A DNA stretch of 64,000 bases from Haloimpatiens massiliensis (GTDB taxonomy: Bacteria > Bacillota > Clostridia > Clostridiales > Clostridiaceae): the NCBI RefSeq assembly GCF_900184255.1, contig NZ_LT854634.1, positions 98,697-162,696 on the forward strand. Reading direction: 5' to 3'. Made by a program: the position numbers and the translations under genes. Of the stretch, positions 17,298 to 25,997 are shown piece after piece. The notes beneath the pieces were generated by a model that worked only from the letters and a program-made list of their open reading frames with translations, had not been told where the DNA came from and searched no databases. Numbering within the stretch: position 1 is the stretch's first letter; each line of letters begins with the position of its first letter.

Positions 17298-18422
17298 CTA
17301 TTTACTCTTACTTAAAATATCTTGTGCTTTAATAGCACATCCCTTATGTTTTTTTATGCCTCCACGTCTTACTTTTTTTATATAATCTCCTTTTATACCA
17401 CATTTACAATTCTTACCCAATATTGCAATATCTGTGGATAACAAAGACATATTAGCCTCAGCAATATTATATGGCGTTAAAAGCTGCAGTAATCCCTCTT
17501 CTCCATAATTCTTTTTTTCTAAGGTTATAGGATCTCTTACTAAAACTTTACTATATATTGGTACATGTAAATGCCCTTCAGGACATGAACAATATGGCAC
17601 TCCATGCTCTGCCATACCATATGTATCTCTTATATTATTAGGCTCTAATCCTATATTTTCTTTCATATAATCTAAAAAACTTTTTAACTCCATACTTTTA
17701 CCAAGATGGTTCTTCCATCCGCCTCCAGCTATAACAAAGGATTCTTTTTTAACTTGAATCTTTCCATACATTCTTCTTATATCTTCTACCATTTTATACA
17801 TAAATGCTGGAAAACCTAATAAACGTACTGGTGCTTCTTTACTTAGCTGAACAAATTTTTTAGCCCATTTTTCACTATCGAAGAAAAAATTCTCCTTATT
17901 TTTATCCCATTCAATCATCCAGTTTATAGAAATTGCAGGTGCTAACTGTAATATTTGTTCATCACTCCAGCTTGTACCTATATTCTTGGCATTCTTTATA
18001 TCATAAGAAAACAAGAAATAGTGCACTGGAGTTTTACTTCTAAACCCTATAGAATCAAAAGCATTAAGTGCCAATTCTTCAAGTCTTCTAAGAGATCCTT
18101 TATCAAAAAAGGCTTGAGTCTTTTGTCCATTGGTTCCTGAACTTGTCAATATCATAGCTAAATCCTCTTCTCTAAAATTACAGAAACTATTAAGCTTCAT
18201 AGTTTCCACAAAAAGAAAAGGTATTTTATCTACTTCTTCTAGATGCTTTATATCTCTTATATGGAATTTATTTTTTTCTGCTAAGTACCTTATATATGGC
18301 TGATTTTTTAATTGAAATTTATAATTTTCAATCATACTATTTAAAAATAATTCTTCTGTTTCTTTAGAAAAATTAAACGCATCTTTTTTTGCACATAACT
18401 CATCAATATACGAAAATTTCAT
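17298..18422 (-). CDS. LuxE-like acyl-protein synthetase
   Basis: A 374-residue protein of the LuxE family, which activates fatty acids as acyl-AMP and transfers them to a cysteine before delivery to LuxC. Visible are the nucleotide-binding ILTSSGTNGQKT around residue 92 and DTYGMAEHGVPYCSCPEG with cysteines in the region where LuxE carries its acyl-accepting cysteine. The start ATG overlaps the stop of the upstream GNAT gene by four bases (ATGA), so the two are translationally coupled. The position directly before a LuxC gene repeats the lux logic, but luxA, luxB and luxD are absent from this window. Confidence 0.9.
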   Translation of the reverse strand: MKFSYIDELCAKKDAFNFSKETEELFLNSMIENYKFQLKNQPYIRYLAEKNKFHIRDIKHLEEVDKIPFLFVETMKLNSFCNFREEDLAMILTSSGTNGQKTQAFFDKGSLRRLEELALNAFDSIGFRSKTPVHYFLFSYDIKNAKNIGTSWSDEQILQLAPAISINWMIEWDKNKENFFFDSEKWAKKFVQLSKEAPVRLLGFPAFMYKMVEDIRRMYGKIQVKKESFVIAGGGWKNHLGKSMELKSFLDYMKENIGLEPNNIRDTYGMAEHGVPYCSCPEGHLHVPIYSKVLVRDPITLEKKNYGEEGLLQLLTPYNIAEANMSLLSTDIAILGKNCKCGIKGDYIKKVRRGGIKKHKGCAIKAQDILSKSK

Positions 18423-19468
18423 ACACTCATTCTCCCATTCTCTAAATTATCAATATAACAATTTCTAACATAATTTAATAACCTTTGTGCCATTTTAGAG
18501 CTCATGGTTATATTTTCAAAATCAACTTTATATTGAACATATTGAAGTATCAACTCATCATCTTTATTGTATGAGGGCATGATTCCTGCAAAAATAAACC
18601 CCTTTTTCTCCATATATTCACAAAACCAAGGAGTAAATTTGTCATTTAGCTTAATTCTTAAAATTATAACCTTTTTCCCCTGAGCCTTTAATTTATTAAT
18701 TATCCTCGAAGCTTCACTTAATATTTCATTTCCAAACTTGTCCACAAATACTACAGCTTCTATCTTATCTTTAGATACAATCCTAATTTTACTTTCTGAT
18801 AAATCACTTACATTTAGATTATCCGAATCTTTAAATTCAACTTTAATTCCCATATTGTTATAAATTTCTTTAATAATATCCATATGCTTTATAATTTTAT
18901 AGAAACTCTTTCTTCTCAAAGGTTTTTTTAAATATCTATAACCTAATAATAAATTTTCTCTTTTATTTATTTCATTACATATACCTTTAAAATTTAACGA
19001 TTTAATTCTAGATAAAAGTAATGCACATTCTATAAATCCATTTTTACTAGCTGATTTTTGAGAATAATTATGACTTGTAACAGACCTTACAAACACCCCT
19101 TTAATCTCTTCATGCTGACATATTCTTATTACCTCCTCAGTTAAACCTTTAAGATAACCTCTTCCCCTATAAAAAGGATGTATGAATGCACAAGACAATT
19201 CATATATAGATAAATTTTCTTCTTTCTCTAAGGCAATATGTCCAACTACCTGTCCATATTTGTCAACGGCTACATATGAAATTATCTCTCCAACGGCATT
19301 TAATTTAATAAGTTCTTCTGAAGAATATATATATTTATGAATATATGATCCTCCGTAAGCCTTGTAAGCGCACTCTACTACCTCCTTAGCCTCTTTTTCT
19401 TCCATTTTTTTTACCTTAAATTCTTTATTTATATTATTTTTATGAAAACTCATATAATTTTTAAGCAT
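18419..19468 (-). CDS. GNAT-family N-acetyltransferase heading the lux-like operon
   Basis: A 349-residue protein. Residues about 18-165 form a GNAT domain with the acetyl-CoA loop region HPFYRGRGYLKGLTEEV and a following SHNYSQKSASKNGFIECAL segment. The C-terminal 180 residues look like a second, degenerate GNAT-like half (GNEILSEASRIINKL, FCEYMEKKGFIFAGIMP). GGAGG is spaced seven bases from the ATG. It is first in the operon with LuxE and the LuxC fusion, so it may acylate a substrate using the activated acyl groups or modify the operon's product. The substrate is unknown. Confidence 0.85.
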   Translation of the reverse strand: MLKNYMSFHKNNINKEFKVKKMEEKEAKEVVECAYKAYGGSYIHKYIYSSEELIKLNAVGEIISYVAVDKYGQVVGHIALEKEENLSIYELSCAFIHPFYRGRGYLKGLTEEVIRICQHEEIKGVFVRSVTSHNYSQKSASKNGFIECALLLSRIKSLNFKGICNEINKRENLLLGYRYLKKPLRRKSFYKIIKHMDIIKEIYNNMGIKVEFKDSDNLNVSDLSESKIRIVSKDKIEAVVFVDKFGNEILSEASRIINKLKAQGKKVIILRIKLNDKFTPWFCEYMEKKGFIFAGIMPSYNKDDELILQYVQYKVDFENITMSSKMAQRLLNYVRNCYIDNLENGRMSV

Positions 19469-19937
19469 ATATCAACCTCCATAATGCTACTACAACTTAA
19501 AAACTTTATATTACAATATTATAAATACCTTCCATTCAATCCTATACCAGCACTGATAGTTTTGCAATATTTACTTCATTTATAGACGTTATTGAATAAT
19601 TTATTTCTTATTCTTGTATAAATATATATGTTTGTTTATTTTTTTACAGCGATTATTGTAATATACATTTTAAAAATAGCCTCATTCCATATATATGATA
19701 TTTTTGTGATGCTTTTTAAAAAGCTATTAATCTTTAACATGTTAATATTATATTTTTTAACATTTAATAAAAATAAATTATTATTGGGTCGAATTAAAAT
19801 TTATTGCAAGTATACTAAAATTCAATTGATATTCATATTCTACATCAGTTTGTTTCATTTATAGACAATATAAAAAACCGCTGCGTTTTTATACCGCAGC
19901 GGTTTTTTATAAAAATTTTTATCTATACTAATTTTAC
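19469..19937. other. Intergenic region, nothing recognised apart from a terminator
   Basis: A 469-base stretch upstream of the lux-like operon. A 78-codon open frame at 19628-19864 is hydrophobic and rich in AT codons without a ribosome binding site, and is not called. The terminator at 19872-19909 marks the right boundary. Confidence 0.5.
19872..19909. terminator. Strong bidirectional terminator
   Basis: AAAAAACCGCTGCG, a short loop, then CGCAGCGGTTTTTT: a GC-rich 8 bp stem flanked by A and T runs. It terminates the Nudix gene on the minus strand. Confidence 0.92.
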
Positions 19938-20438
19938 TTACCTAATTTTTTCTTTAAGATATTTCTTTAAAGCATTAATATGCATAGGATAAAATGTATT
20001 TTCATCTTCTTCCAATATTTTTTTTAAATCTTTAACTTTTATCCATCTTATATTAACTGATTCCTCAGATTTCTTTAGAAGCTCTCCTCTTGCCTTGCAA
20101 ATAAACGTCTGCAACATAATAGAATAGCCCCCACTTAAGTTTTGTGAAGAATAAAATGGATTAAAACTTATAACTTTATATCCATTACAATTAGATATAA
20201 CAGCATCTTTTTCCTCTTGTATCTCTATTAATTCTAATCCTGTCTCTTCCCAAATTTCTCTGCGCAAACCGTCAAAAATATTTTCATATTCTCTTATCTT
20301 TCCTGCTGGAATTTCTATAAGGCCATTTTCTTCTCCACCATTTTCCTTACATCTTTCTTGAATTAAAATATAATCAGTGTCTTCCTCCACTTTCTCTATT
20401 ATTGCACCAGCCGCAGGCTTTGCAAATGTTTCTACCAT
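19938..20438 (-). CDS. Nudix hydrolase (ADP-ribose pyrophosphatase-like)
   Basis: A 166-residue Nudix protein. The Nudix box is complete: G47, E52, then R60-E61 and E64-E65 with G67 in GKIREYENIFDGLRREIWEE. The box is preceded by GLIEIPAG, a pattern common in ADP-sugar hydrolases, but substrate cannot be fixed from sequence. It lies 77 bases after another Nudix gene on the same strand, with a strong terminator behind it. The start ATG has only AGAAGGA directly before it and a GGAATG upstream, so the exact start is uncertain. Confidence 0.88.
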   Translation of the reverse strand: MVETFAKPAAGAIIEKVEEDTDYILIQERCKENGGEENGLIEIPAGKIREYENIFDGLRREIWEETGLELIEIQEEKDAVISNCNGYKVISFNPFYSSQNLSGGYSIMLQTFICKARGELLKKSEESVNIRWIKVKDLKKILEEDENTFYPMHINALKKYLKEKIR

Positions 20439-20515
20439 TCCTTCTGCATTCCTTTCTATTTTACACTTTTCTAAATTTACACCTATATTTCCACAATGTA
20501 TTTATCATCTTTTTC

Positions 20516-20977
20516 CTACATTAACTCATGTTTCCACCCATCTTGTTCAAAAGTTTCACTTACGAAATATTCATTTAATGTTTCACTTAGCATAACATCC
20601 AACATTTTATCGAATCCATCTGCCAAATCTAGACTATAAACGGATTTTTTATCCACCCAATATACATCTCCTTCTTCTCCATTTTCTAAAAGCTCCCCAG
20701 AAAAAGTTTGTGTCTTAAACAATAAAACTATATATCTTTTATTGTTATCCTTCTCGTACCAATCTTTTATTCCACATAGTTTAATATTATCAATATCTAA
20801 ATTAGTTTCTTCTTTTACCTCTCTTATTACAGATTCAACTATGGATTCACCTTTTTCAATATGCCCTCCTGGAAAAGCAATGCCTGTCCAACTTCCTTTC
20901 TTTCGATTTTGCACTAGCACCTTTTCATTTTTACTATCCTCTATCATACACATATTGGTAAGCTCAGCAATTTCCAT
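20516..20977 (-). CDS. Nudix hydrolase (MutT/NTP pyrophosphatase-like)
   Basis: A 153-residue protein with the Nudix box starting at G38 (GHIEKGESIVESVIREVKEE), including R52-E53 and E56-E57. The last conserved glycine of the box is replaced by asparagine (EETNL). A family substrate could be an oxidised nucleotide or another NDP-X compound. The start overlaps no gene but lies two bases before the stop region of the upstream hypothetical gene, with GGGAGG nine bases upstream, so the pair is probably cotranscribed. Confidence 0.87.
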   Translation of the reverse strand: MEIAELTNMCMIEDSKNEKVLVQNRKKGSWTGIAFPGGHIEKGESIVESVIREVKEETNLDIDNIKLCGIKDWYEKDNNKRYIVLLFKTQTFSGELLENGEEGDVYWVDKKSVYSLDLADGFDKMLDVMLSETLNEYFVSETFEQDGWKHELM

Positions 20978-20978
20978 T

Positions 20979-21356
20979 TTATAATTCCTCCCTTAGCAAA
21001 TTATCTATTATTCTTGTTGTATCATCAACAAATTTATTCATTTCCTCCTCCGTTAAATAAATAAAGTTATCTTTATTCTCCTCATTCTCACCTAAATAAA
21101 ACTCAGTTATATATTTTACTTGTTTTTCAAAAGCTCCCTTTGGAAAATAATCTAAGTAATCAGGTACTTTATGTACATTTTTAAAAACTGTATTAAATAT
21201 AAACTCTGGATGCTTTTCTAAATATATATAATCCAATCCATACCAATCCTTTTTTATAACCCAAATAAAATTTTTATCCTTTTCTAAACCTTCTCTATAT
21301 AAAGGCTCTTTTCTCTTTTCCTTAAATAATTTTGACCACTCAATATCAGTTAGCAA
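20979..21356 (-). CDS. Hypothetical protein, probably 5'-truncated
   Basis: 125 residues from a TTG start, acidic and rich in aromatic residues (DWYGLDYIYLEKHPEFIFNT). I do not recognise the family. The TTG has no convincing ribosome binding site. The same frame stays open upstream to the stop codon of the neighbouring SDR gene and reads FKTGYYVHLLTDIEWSKLF across the assigned start, which looks like the inside of a conserved helix. No ATG or GTG occurs in that stretch. A 5' deletion that removed the true start is the simplest reading. Confidence 0.55.
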   Translation of the reverse strand: MLTDIEWSKLFKEKRKEPLYREGLEKDKNFIWVIKKDWYGLDYIYLEKHPEFIFNTVFKNVHKVPDYLDYFPKGAFEKQVKYITEFYLGENEENKDNFIYLTEEEMNKFVDDTTRIIDNLLREEL

Positions 21357-21407
21357 ATGTACATAATATCCCGTTTTAAAAGAAAATAATTGTGTCGATA
21401 TATTATT

Positions 21408-22367
21408 TTATATTGTGCATTCCAATAGTAAATCCATTTTATTCATTCTATCATCTTTTACTTCCGGTTTAGAATCACAATACCATTTATATGTTTTCTT
21501 CATGCCTTCAAATAGATTAACTTTTGGTACGTATAACCCATGATTTTGTAATTTTTTTGTATCTAATAAATAAGTTACATTTCTGAAAGGGAAAAATTCT
21601 CTTACATTTATATCTAATGTGTCTAATTTTTTATCGTCTACTTTTATTATATTTACTTTTTTGCCCACCACTTTCATGGCAGTTTCAACTAATTGCTGCC
21701 ATGCTGCAAATTTAGGATGTGTTACATTATATGCTTGTCCTATAGCCTCGTCTACATGTATGGCACTTTCAAATATCTTAACTAAATCATCAATATATAT
21801 AAATTGAGTTTTCTTATTACCATCAGGTATTGGAATATCTAATCCCCTACTTATCCTATCAAATAAATAAATCTCCCTGTATAAATTATTTCCATCTCCA
21901 TATATATAAGTAGGTCTGAATATAGTTACGGGAAACCCTTCAGCTTCATATAGATTAAATAAATAGTCTTCAGCCTTCTTCTTATTCAATCCATACTTTC
22001 CCCAGTTTACATTTTCACCTCGAGTAAATTCTTCTGTAACTACTTCATGGGAAGGTATATACACAGATCCTGAACTGCAGAATATATATCTTTTTAAGTT
22101 TTCTCTATTTAAAACCTTAGTTAAATTTTCCACATCTTCTTTTGTATATGCAGATATATCAAAAACATAATCATATTTTTCCATTGAAATATTTGCTTTT
22201 AAATCTTCAATGGACCCCCTATCCCCTTGTAAATGTCTCCTAACCCCATCATATTCAATAGGCTTAACACCTCTTGTAAATATATCTACCGTATATCCCC
22301 TGCCAATTAAATATTTTGCCACTGAGCTACTTACAAACTGAGTTCCACCCATAACTAAAACCTTCAT
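21408..22367 (-). CDS. NAD-dependent epimerase/dehydratase (extended SDR)
   Basis: A 319-residue extended short-chain dehydrogenase. The N-terminal nucleotide-binding motif is MGGTQFVSSSVAKYL, a variant in which the usual third glycine is serine. The catalytic YxxxK is YGLNK near residue 144, followed by TIFRPTYIYGDG. The family includes nucleotide-sugar epimerases and plastid-type mRNA-binding relatives with the same GGTxF start. No sugar-pathway neighbours are present. The ribosome binding site is GGGGGAAT and the gene stands between unrelated genes. Confidence 0.88.
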   Translation of the reverse strand: MKVLVMGGTQFVSSSVAKYLIGRGYTVDIFTRGVKPIEYDGVRRHLQGDRGSIEDLKANISMEKYDYVFDISAYTKEDVENLTKVLNRENLKRYIFCSSGSVYIPSHEVVTEEFTRGENVNWGKYGLNKKKAEDYLFNLYEAEGFPVTIFRPTYIYGDGNNLYREIYLFDRISRGLDIPIPDGNKKTQFIYIDDLVKIFESAIHVDEAIGQAYNVTHPKFAAWQQLVETAMKVVGKKVNIIKVDDKKLDTLDINVREFFPFRNVTYLLDTKKLQNHGLYVPKVNLFEGMKKTYKWYCDSKPEVKDDRMNKMDLLLECTI

Positions 22368-22500
22368 TTTTATTCCCCCTTATTATTGAAATTCTCTTTC
22401 ATTTACTATATATGTAATTTTGTACCTAGTACCTTCCCAAGTAAAGTAGAAATCATTTTAATTTTATAATTGTGAACTTTATATGTTTTAATAGCTTACA

Positions 22501-23313
22501 TTACCTAATAAGAGAACTTACCCATTTATATCCTTCATTAACAAAAGCCTTACTTGGATTTGTTTGAGGAGTATGTTCGAAAACAAAAGTAACATCTTTA
22601 CATTTCGCTAAAAAGCTAATTATCTTCTTAACTTTATGATTTCCTTCATACTCTTGACTAGGATGAACAGGTATCCAAATATACTTGTCATCTTCATAGT
22701 GTATATTATGTAAATGAACTACTTTTATAAACTCACTCCACCTTACTAAATAATTTAAAATTTCATCCTCAGAAGCAATAATATAATCACCTATATCTAT
22801 ACATAACTTCACATTATATTTTTTCCATATATCCCTTGGAAATTTATTTAAATAATTAATGCCAGCAGAAGAGCGATTAAATCCAAGTTTGGGTTCACAG
22901 ATAATGTCTATAGAATATTGATTTTGTATATAACTTAATTTTTTTAAACCTTCTTCAATTAATTTATTGGTATCTTCTAAAATCTCTCCTTTAAAATATG
23001 GGAAATGCACTAAAAGATATTTAGCCCCTAATGCTGACATTTTCTCGGCCTCTAATTCTAACTGTTTCCAAGCTTCTTTAGGATCATATTGTACCTTTTC
23101 AATTAAATCATATTTACTTTTTCCACGTACTAAAGGGGAATGAATACCAAACGAAATATTTTTACCTCTGCATATTTTCAGAAACTTATATAAAGATTTT
23201 TTATCCTCAAACTCTCCAATTTCAATATGCTGTATGTCCTCCCAAAATAATTCTGAATATAATTCTGGATTAGATAATATTGTACTACCGGAAACGCCTA
23301 ATTTATGTGCCAT
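22501..23313 (-). CDS. Sugar phosphate isomerase/epimerase-like TIM-barrel protein
   Basis: A 270-residue protein of the xylose isomerase-like TIM barrel (AP endonuclease 2) fold. Candidate metal ligands include H105 in LLVHFPYF, E at CEPKLGFNRS, D in LCIDIGDY, H in VHLHNIHYED and E in FVFEHTPQT. The set matches enzymes that isomerise sugars or cyclitols, but specificity is not clear. The start is supported by GGGGAG six bases upstream. It is separated by about 130 bases from the SDR gene on the same strand and could be cotranscribed with it. Confidence 0.82.
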   Translation of the reverse strand: MAHKLGVSGSTILSNPELYSELFWEDIQHIEIGEFEDKKSLYKFLKICRGKNISFGIHSPLVRGKSKYDLIEKVQYDPKEAWKQLELEAEKMSALGAKYLLVHFPYFKGEILEDTNKLIEEGLKKLSYIQNQYSIDIICEPKLGFNRSSAGINYLNKFPRDIWKKYNVKLCIDIGDYIIASEDEILNYLVRWSEFIKVVHLHNIHYEDDKYIWIPVHPSQEYEGNHKVKKIISFLAKCKDVTFVFEHTPQTNPSKAFVNEGYKWVSSLIR

Positions 23314-23410
23314 GTTGATCTCCCCTCAAATTTCTATGATGACATATACTTATTATTAATATATGGTTTTTAATTAAGAGTCTAAATAAGTTCTTGCTAC
23401 AAACTTATAC

Positions 23411-24199
23411 TTACATATACATACTCCAGAATCCTATTTCCTTGAAACCTATACTTTTATATATAGCTCCTGCAGCAGGATTTTTATAAAATAGGCATGG
23501 AGTTTTTCCCTGTTTAAGTAAGTCTTCACATATGACTTTCACACAAGCAGATGCAAACCCTTTTTTTCTATATTTACTGTCAGTCATAACACTGACCACC
23601 ATTGCTGACATACTGTTTTCTGCAGATGTTTGGGCATATGATACTATATTACCATCAACTTCAACATAATATCCATGAGCTGTGCCAGCTTTAAAATCAT
23701 TTAAAATAATTTCCTTAAAATCATGATTGCCATGAGAAAATTCTTTAATTTTTTCTCTCAATTCAGCTATACGTCCAATGTCTTCAACACTTGCCTTTTT
23801 TACATTGATTTCTCTATCTACTTTAAATGATTCATTTATTTCCTTTAACACAGCAAAATAATGTAGTTCCGATTCATTAAATTCTAATGATGTTTTCTCA
23901 AATTTTGATACTAAATTTGTTTTTCCAGATAGCATTCCCACCTTACCCTGATTTTTCATTATATTTACAAATCCATTTACATCAAATTCATTTTTCGCAT
24001 ACAAATTGAAAATGCTAAAATATCTAACTAAAACAGCTGTTAAAGTACCCTTTCCATCAAATTCACCAAAATATTCAAGAAAATTTTGATTATATCCAAA
24101 GTTTTCTATATCTCCAATTATATAAAGATTTAACTCTGGCTCCTTCATAATTAATTTCATAAGCTCATTATTATCTTCTTGAGTTAATTTTCGTATCAT
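23411..24199 (-). CDS. GNAT-family N-acetyltransferase
   Basis: A 262-residue protein. The C-terminal half (about residues 130-262) is a standard GNAT domain with SKYRKKGFASACVKVICEDL as the acetyl-CoA loop and FYKNPAAGAIYKSIGFKEIG as motif B. The N-terminal half (MIRKLTQEDNNELMKLIMKE) is a GNAT-like domain without a clear loop, an arrangement found in many Firmicute acetyltransferases. Start supported by GGGGAGG. The substrate is unknown. Confidence 0.85.
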   Translation of the reverse strand: MIRKLTQEDNNELMKLIMKEPELNLYIIGDIENFGYNQNFLEYFGEFDGKGTLTAVLVRYFSIFNLYAKNEFDVNGFVNIMKNQGKVGMLSGKTNLVSKFEKTSLEFNESELHYFAVLKEINESFKVDREINVKKASVEDIGRIAELREKIKEFSHGNHDFKEIILNDFKAGTAHGYYVEVDGNIVSYAQTSAENSMSAMVVSVMTDSKYRKKGFASACVKVICEDLLKQGKTPCLFYKNPAAGAIYKSIGFKEIGFWSMYM

Positions 24200-24372
24200 A
24201 ATTATAGCCTCCCCATAGCCCTTTTATTTTCTTACTTCTACATATATTTCTAAAACTTTACTGTAATATTTATTGTAATTATAAATCATTACGTCACGTA
24301 ATGGGCAAGGCATTAATTAAATTTATTTAATTACCGCTAAAATTATAAAGAATTTAGTGACTCTATAAACTT

Positions 24373-25182
24373 TCATACATGAAATTGATAGTAACATGAC
24401 CATATATCTAAATAATTTTCAATTCTTGACTTATATGATGCATTTAACAAGGAAACCAGCCTATCATAGCTTTTTACGGCGCTATAGATTAACTTGGAAA
24501 TATAGTTATAGGTTTCATCTGATGTTTTTTTAAAATAAACTTCCTCATTATTGAATATGTTTAAATAATCTAATTCTTCTGCATAACCAAACTTATGAAT
24601 ACTAGTATTTTTTTCCTTATCCCTCATCACCATTTGTAATACTATTCCTTCCTGTATCAACATATGAGCTAAATGTGTTGATATTAAGTAGTCTTTTCTC
24701 ATTAGTTTTCCCAATGCTTGAACAGCTACAAACCAAAAATTATTTATTTTCTCACAATTCTCACTTATGTGAATATGTGGTAACAATGGCGTATCCTCTA
24801 CATACGTTGCAATAATAATTAAGTCAAACCTCATGCCATTTGTTTTGCAAATTCTTATAACTTCCCCTCTTGGTTCCGTACAATAATGTGACATTCCCAA
24901 TATATCATTTGCAAAGCCAAGTCTACTCATACAATCAGCATATATTGAACAATTTCCCTTATACTCATGTTCACTTAACTTAATTTTTATGTAAATATCA
25001 ACATCACTATATATATCATAAAAACTTCTATCTACTGCTCTATTTATTGATTTTTCATCATTCACTGATTGAATCACAACTTCTTTTATTACTATACTCT
25101 CTAATTCAGGAAGGGCAAATAACAACTTAAGCAGATTCCTTAATTCCTGATACATAAATTCTTTTGTAATTATAATATTCAT
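24373..25182 (-). CDS. Nucleotidyltransferase-like protein
   Basis: A 269-residue protein. YSDVDIYIK near residue 62 is a DxD nucleotidyltransferase motif, and MRFDLIIIA around 118 supplies the third acidic residue. The C-terminal half is helical. This layout resembles streptomycin/aminoglycoside adenylyltransferases, but the usual GS at the start of the motif is missing and no resistance claim is made. Good start (GGAGG seven bases before ATG). It is followed by the decayed plsY upstream. Confidence 0.7.
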   Translation of the reverse strand: MNIIITKEFMYQELRNLLKLLFALPELESIVIKEVVIQSVNDEKSINRAVDRSFYDIYSDVDIYIKIKLSEHEYKGNCSIYADCMSRLGFANDILGMSHYCTEPRGEVIRICKTNGMRFDLIIIATYVEDTPLLPHIHISENCEKINNFWFVAVQALGKLMRKDYLISTHLAHMLIQEGIVLQMVMRDKEKNTSIHKFGYAEELDYLNIFNNEEVYFKKTSDETYNYISKLIYSAVKSYDRLVSLLNASYKSRIENYLDIWSCYYQFHV

Positions 25183-25268
25183 TTAAATTTTCCTCCTTAA
25201 ATTTATTGATTATTTAAGAAGTATTCTTAATTTTCCCATTAGTGTACCCCCTATTAAATTTAATTTAT

Positions 25269-25530
25269 TTATTTTTCCTCTTTATTTATAAGTCTTATTA
25301 AATTGCTTTTATGTCTAAATATCATCAAAATACAAGCTACTGTAGTAGAAATTATGATTTCAATAGGCAATTTCATATCTTTTTACATTTGTTGAACCAA
25401 TATTTCCACTACCTTTAGTCCTAATATCGATTCCACATATTTTTTTGGTAATCAAATATCCTGTTGGTATGGAACCACATATAAAAGCTATTACAATGGT
25501 GATTATAATTATAAAATTCATTTGCTTCAT
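25269..25530 (-). pseudogene. plsY (glycerol-3-phosphate acyltransferase) remnant with an internal deletion
   Basis: The first frame reads a membrane segment then GSIPTGYLITKKICGIDIRT and KGSGNIGSTNVKR, the N-terminal PlsY motif, and stops. A second frame gives a membrane segment and FRHKSNLIRLINKEEK, the PlsY C-terminus. PlsY is about 195 residues; some 300 bases between the two parts are missing, with the join near 25375. This is a deletion-type remnant of a phospholipid synthesis paralogue, so another plsY should exist elsewhere. Confidence 0.88.
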
Positions 25531-25642
25531 CCTTATCTACTATATTTTATATTTTTATAACACAGTTAAAAATTTTCTTTTCCCTTTTATACTATTGACT
25601 TAATGAATTTTTCATCTAATCAATGTCTCACATAATATATTC

Positions 25643-25888
25643 TCATACAACTTCACCACGTATCACTACCCTGCCATTGTCTGGGCACTTCATTTCAAAC
25701 TTTTTTTCTTTAGTATCACCATAATCTAGTACTCCTCCATTTAAAAGAACATATACGCTTGGATAAATATTATTCCATAGCTCATGACATATAGGTGGAC
25801 AAATATCTCCTACAATAAAAGAATCATTTTCTTTGTGATATCCGCACCTACAATTGCTTTTCATGATTGTTAGTTTTACTTTAGACAT
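25643..25888 (-). CDS. TIGR04076-type small protein
   Basis: An 81-residue protein starting MSKVKLTIMKSNCRCGYHKE. It contains CRCGYH, ICPPICHELWNNIYP and a later MKCPDNGRVV, the cysteine and tryptophan pattern of TIGR04076 proteins, whose function is unknown. The start at 25888 has GGGGGG seven bases upstream. An in-frame GTG and ATG slightly upstream would bury the ribosome binding site. It stands alone, next to the decayed plsY. Confidence 0.82.
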   Translation of the reverse strand: MSKVKLTIMKSNCRCGYHKENDSFIVGDICPPICHELWNNIYPSVYVLLNGGVLDYGDTKEKKFEMKCPDNGRVVIRGEVV

Positions 25889-25997
25889 TTCCATACCCCC
25901 CACGCTCTAAATCTATGGCACAATAAAATTTAAGATGTGCCTTAAAACAAAAATTTAATATGCACATGTAATTACGTCCATATTAATATTATATTAA

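Noticed and set aside
14641..19468. A bioluminescence operon
   Set aside because: No luxA or luxB gene is present in the window and luciferase needs oxygen; only the acyl activation and reduction part is supported.
19628..19864. A 78-codon hydrophobic open frame on the plus strand
   Set aside because: No ribosome binding site, composition follows the AT-rich background, and phenylalanine, isoleucine and leucine dominate as expected for random AT-rich DNA.
24373..25182. An aminoglycoside resistance gene
   Set aside because: The DxD motif and layout fit the nucleotidyltransferase fold, but the typical resistance-enzyme lead-in is missing; function is left open.
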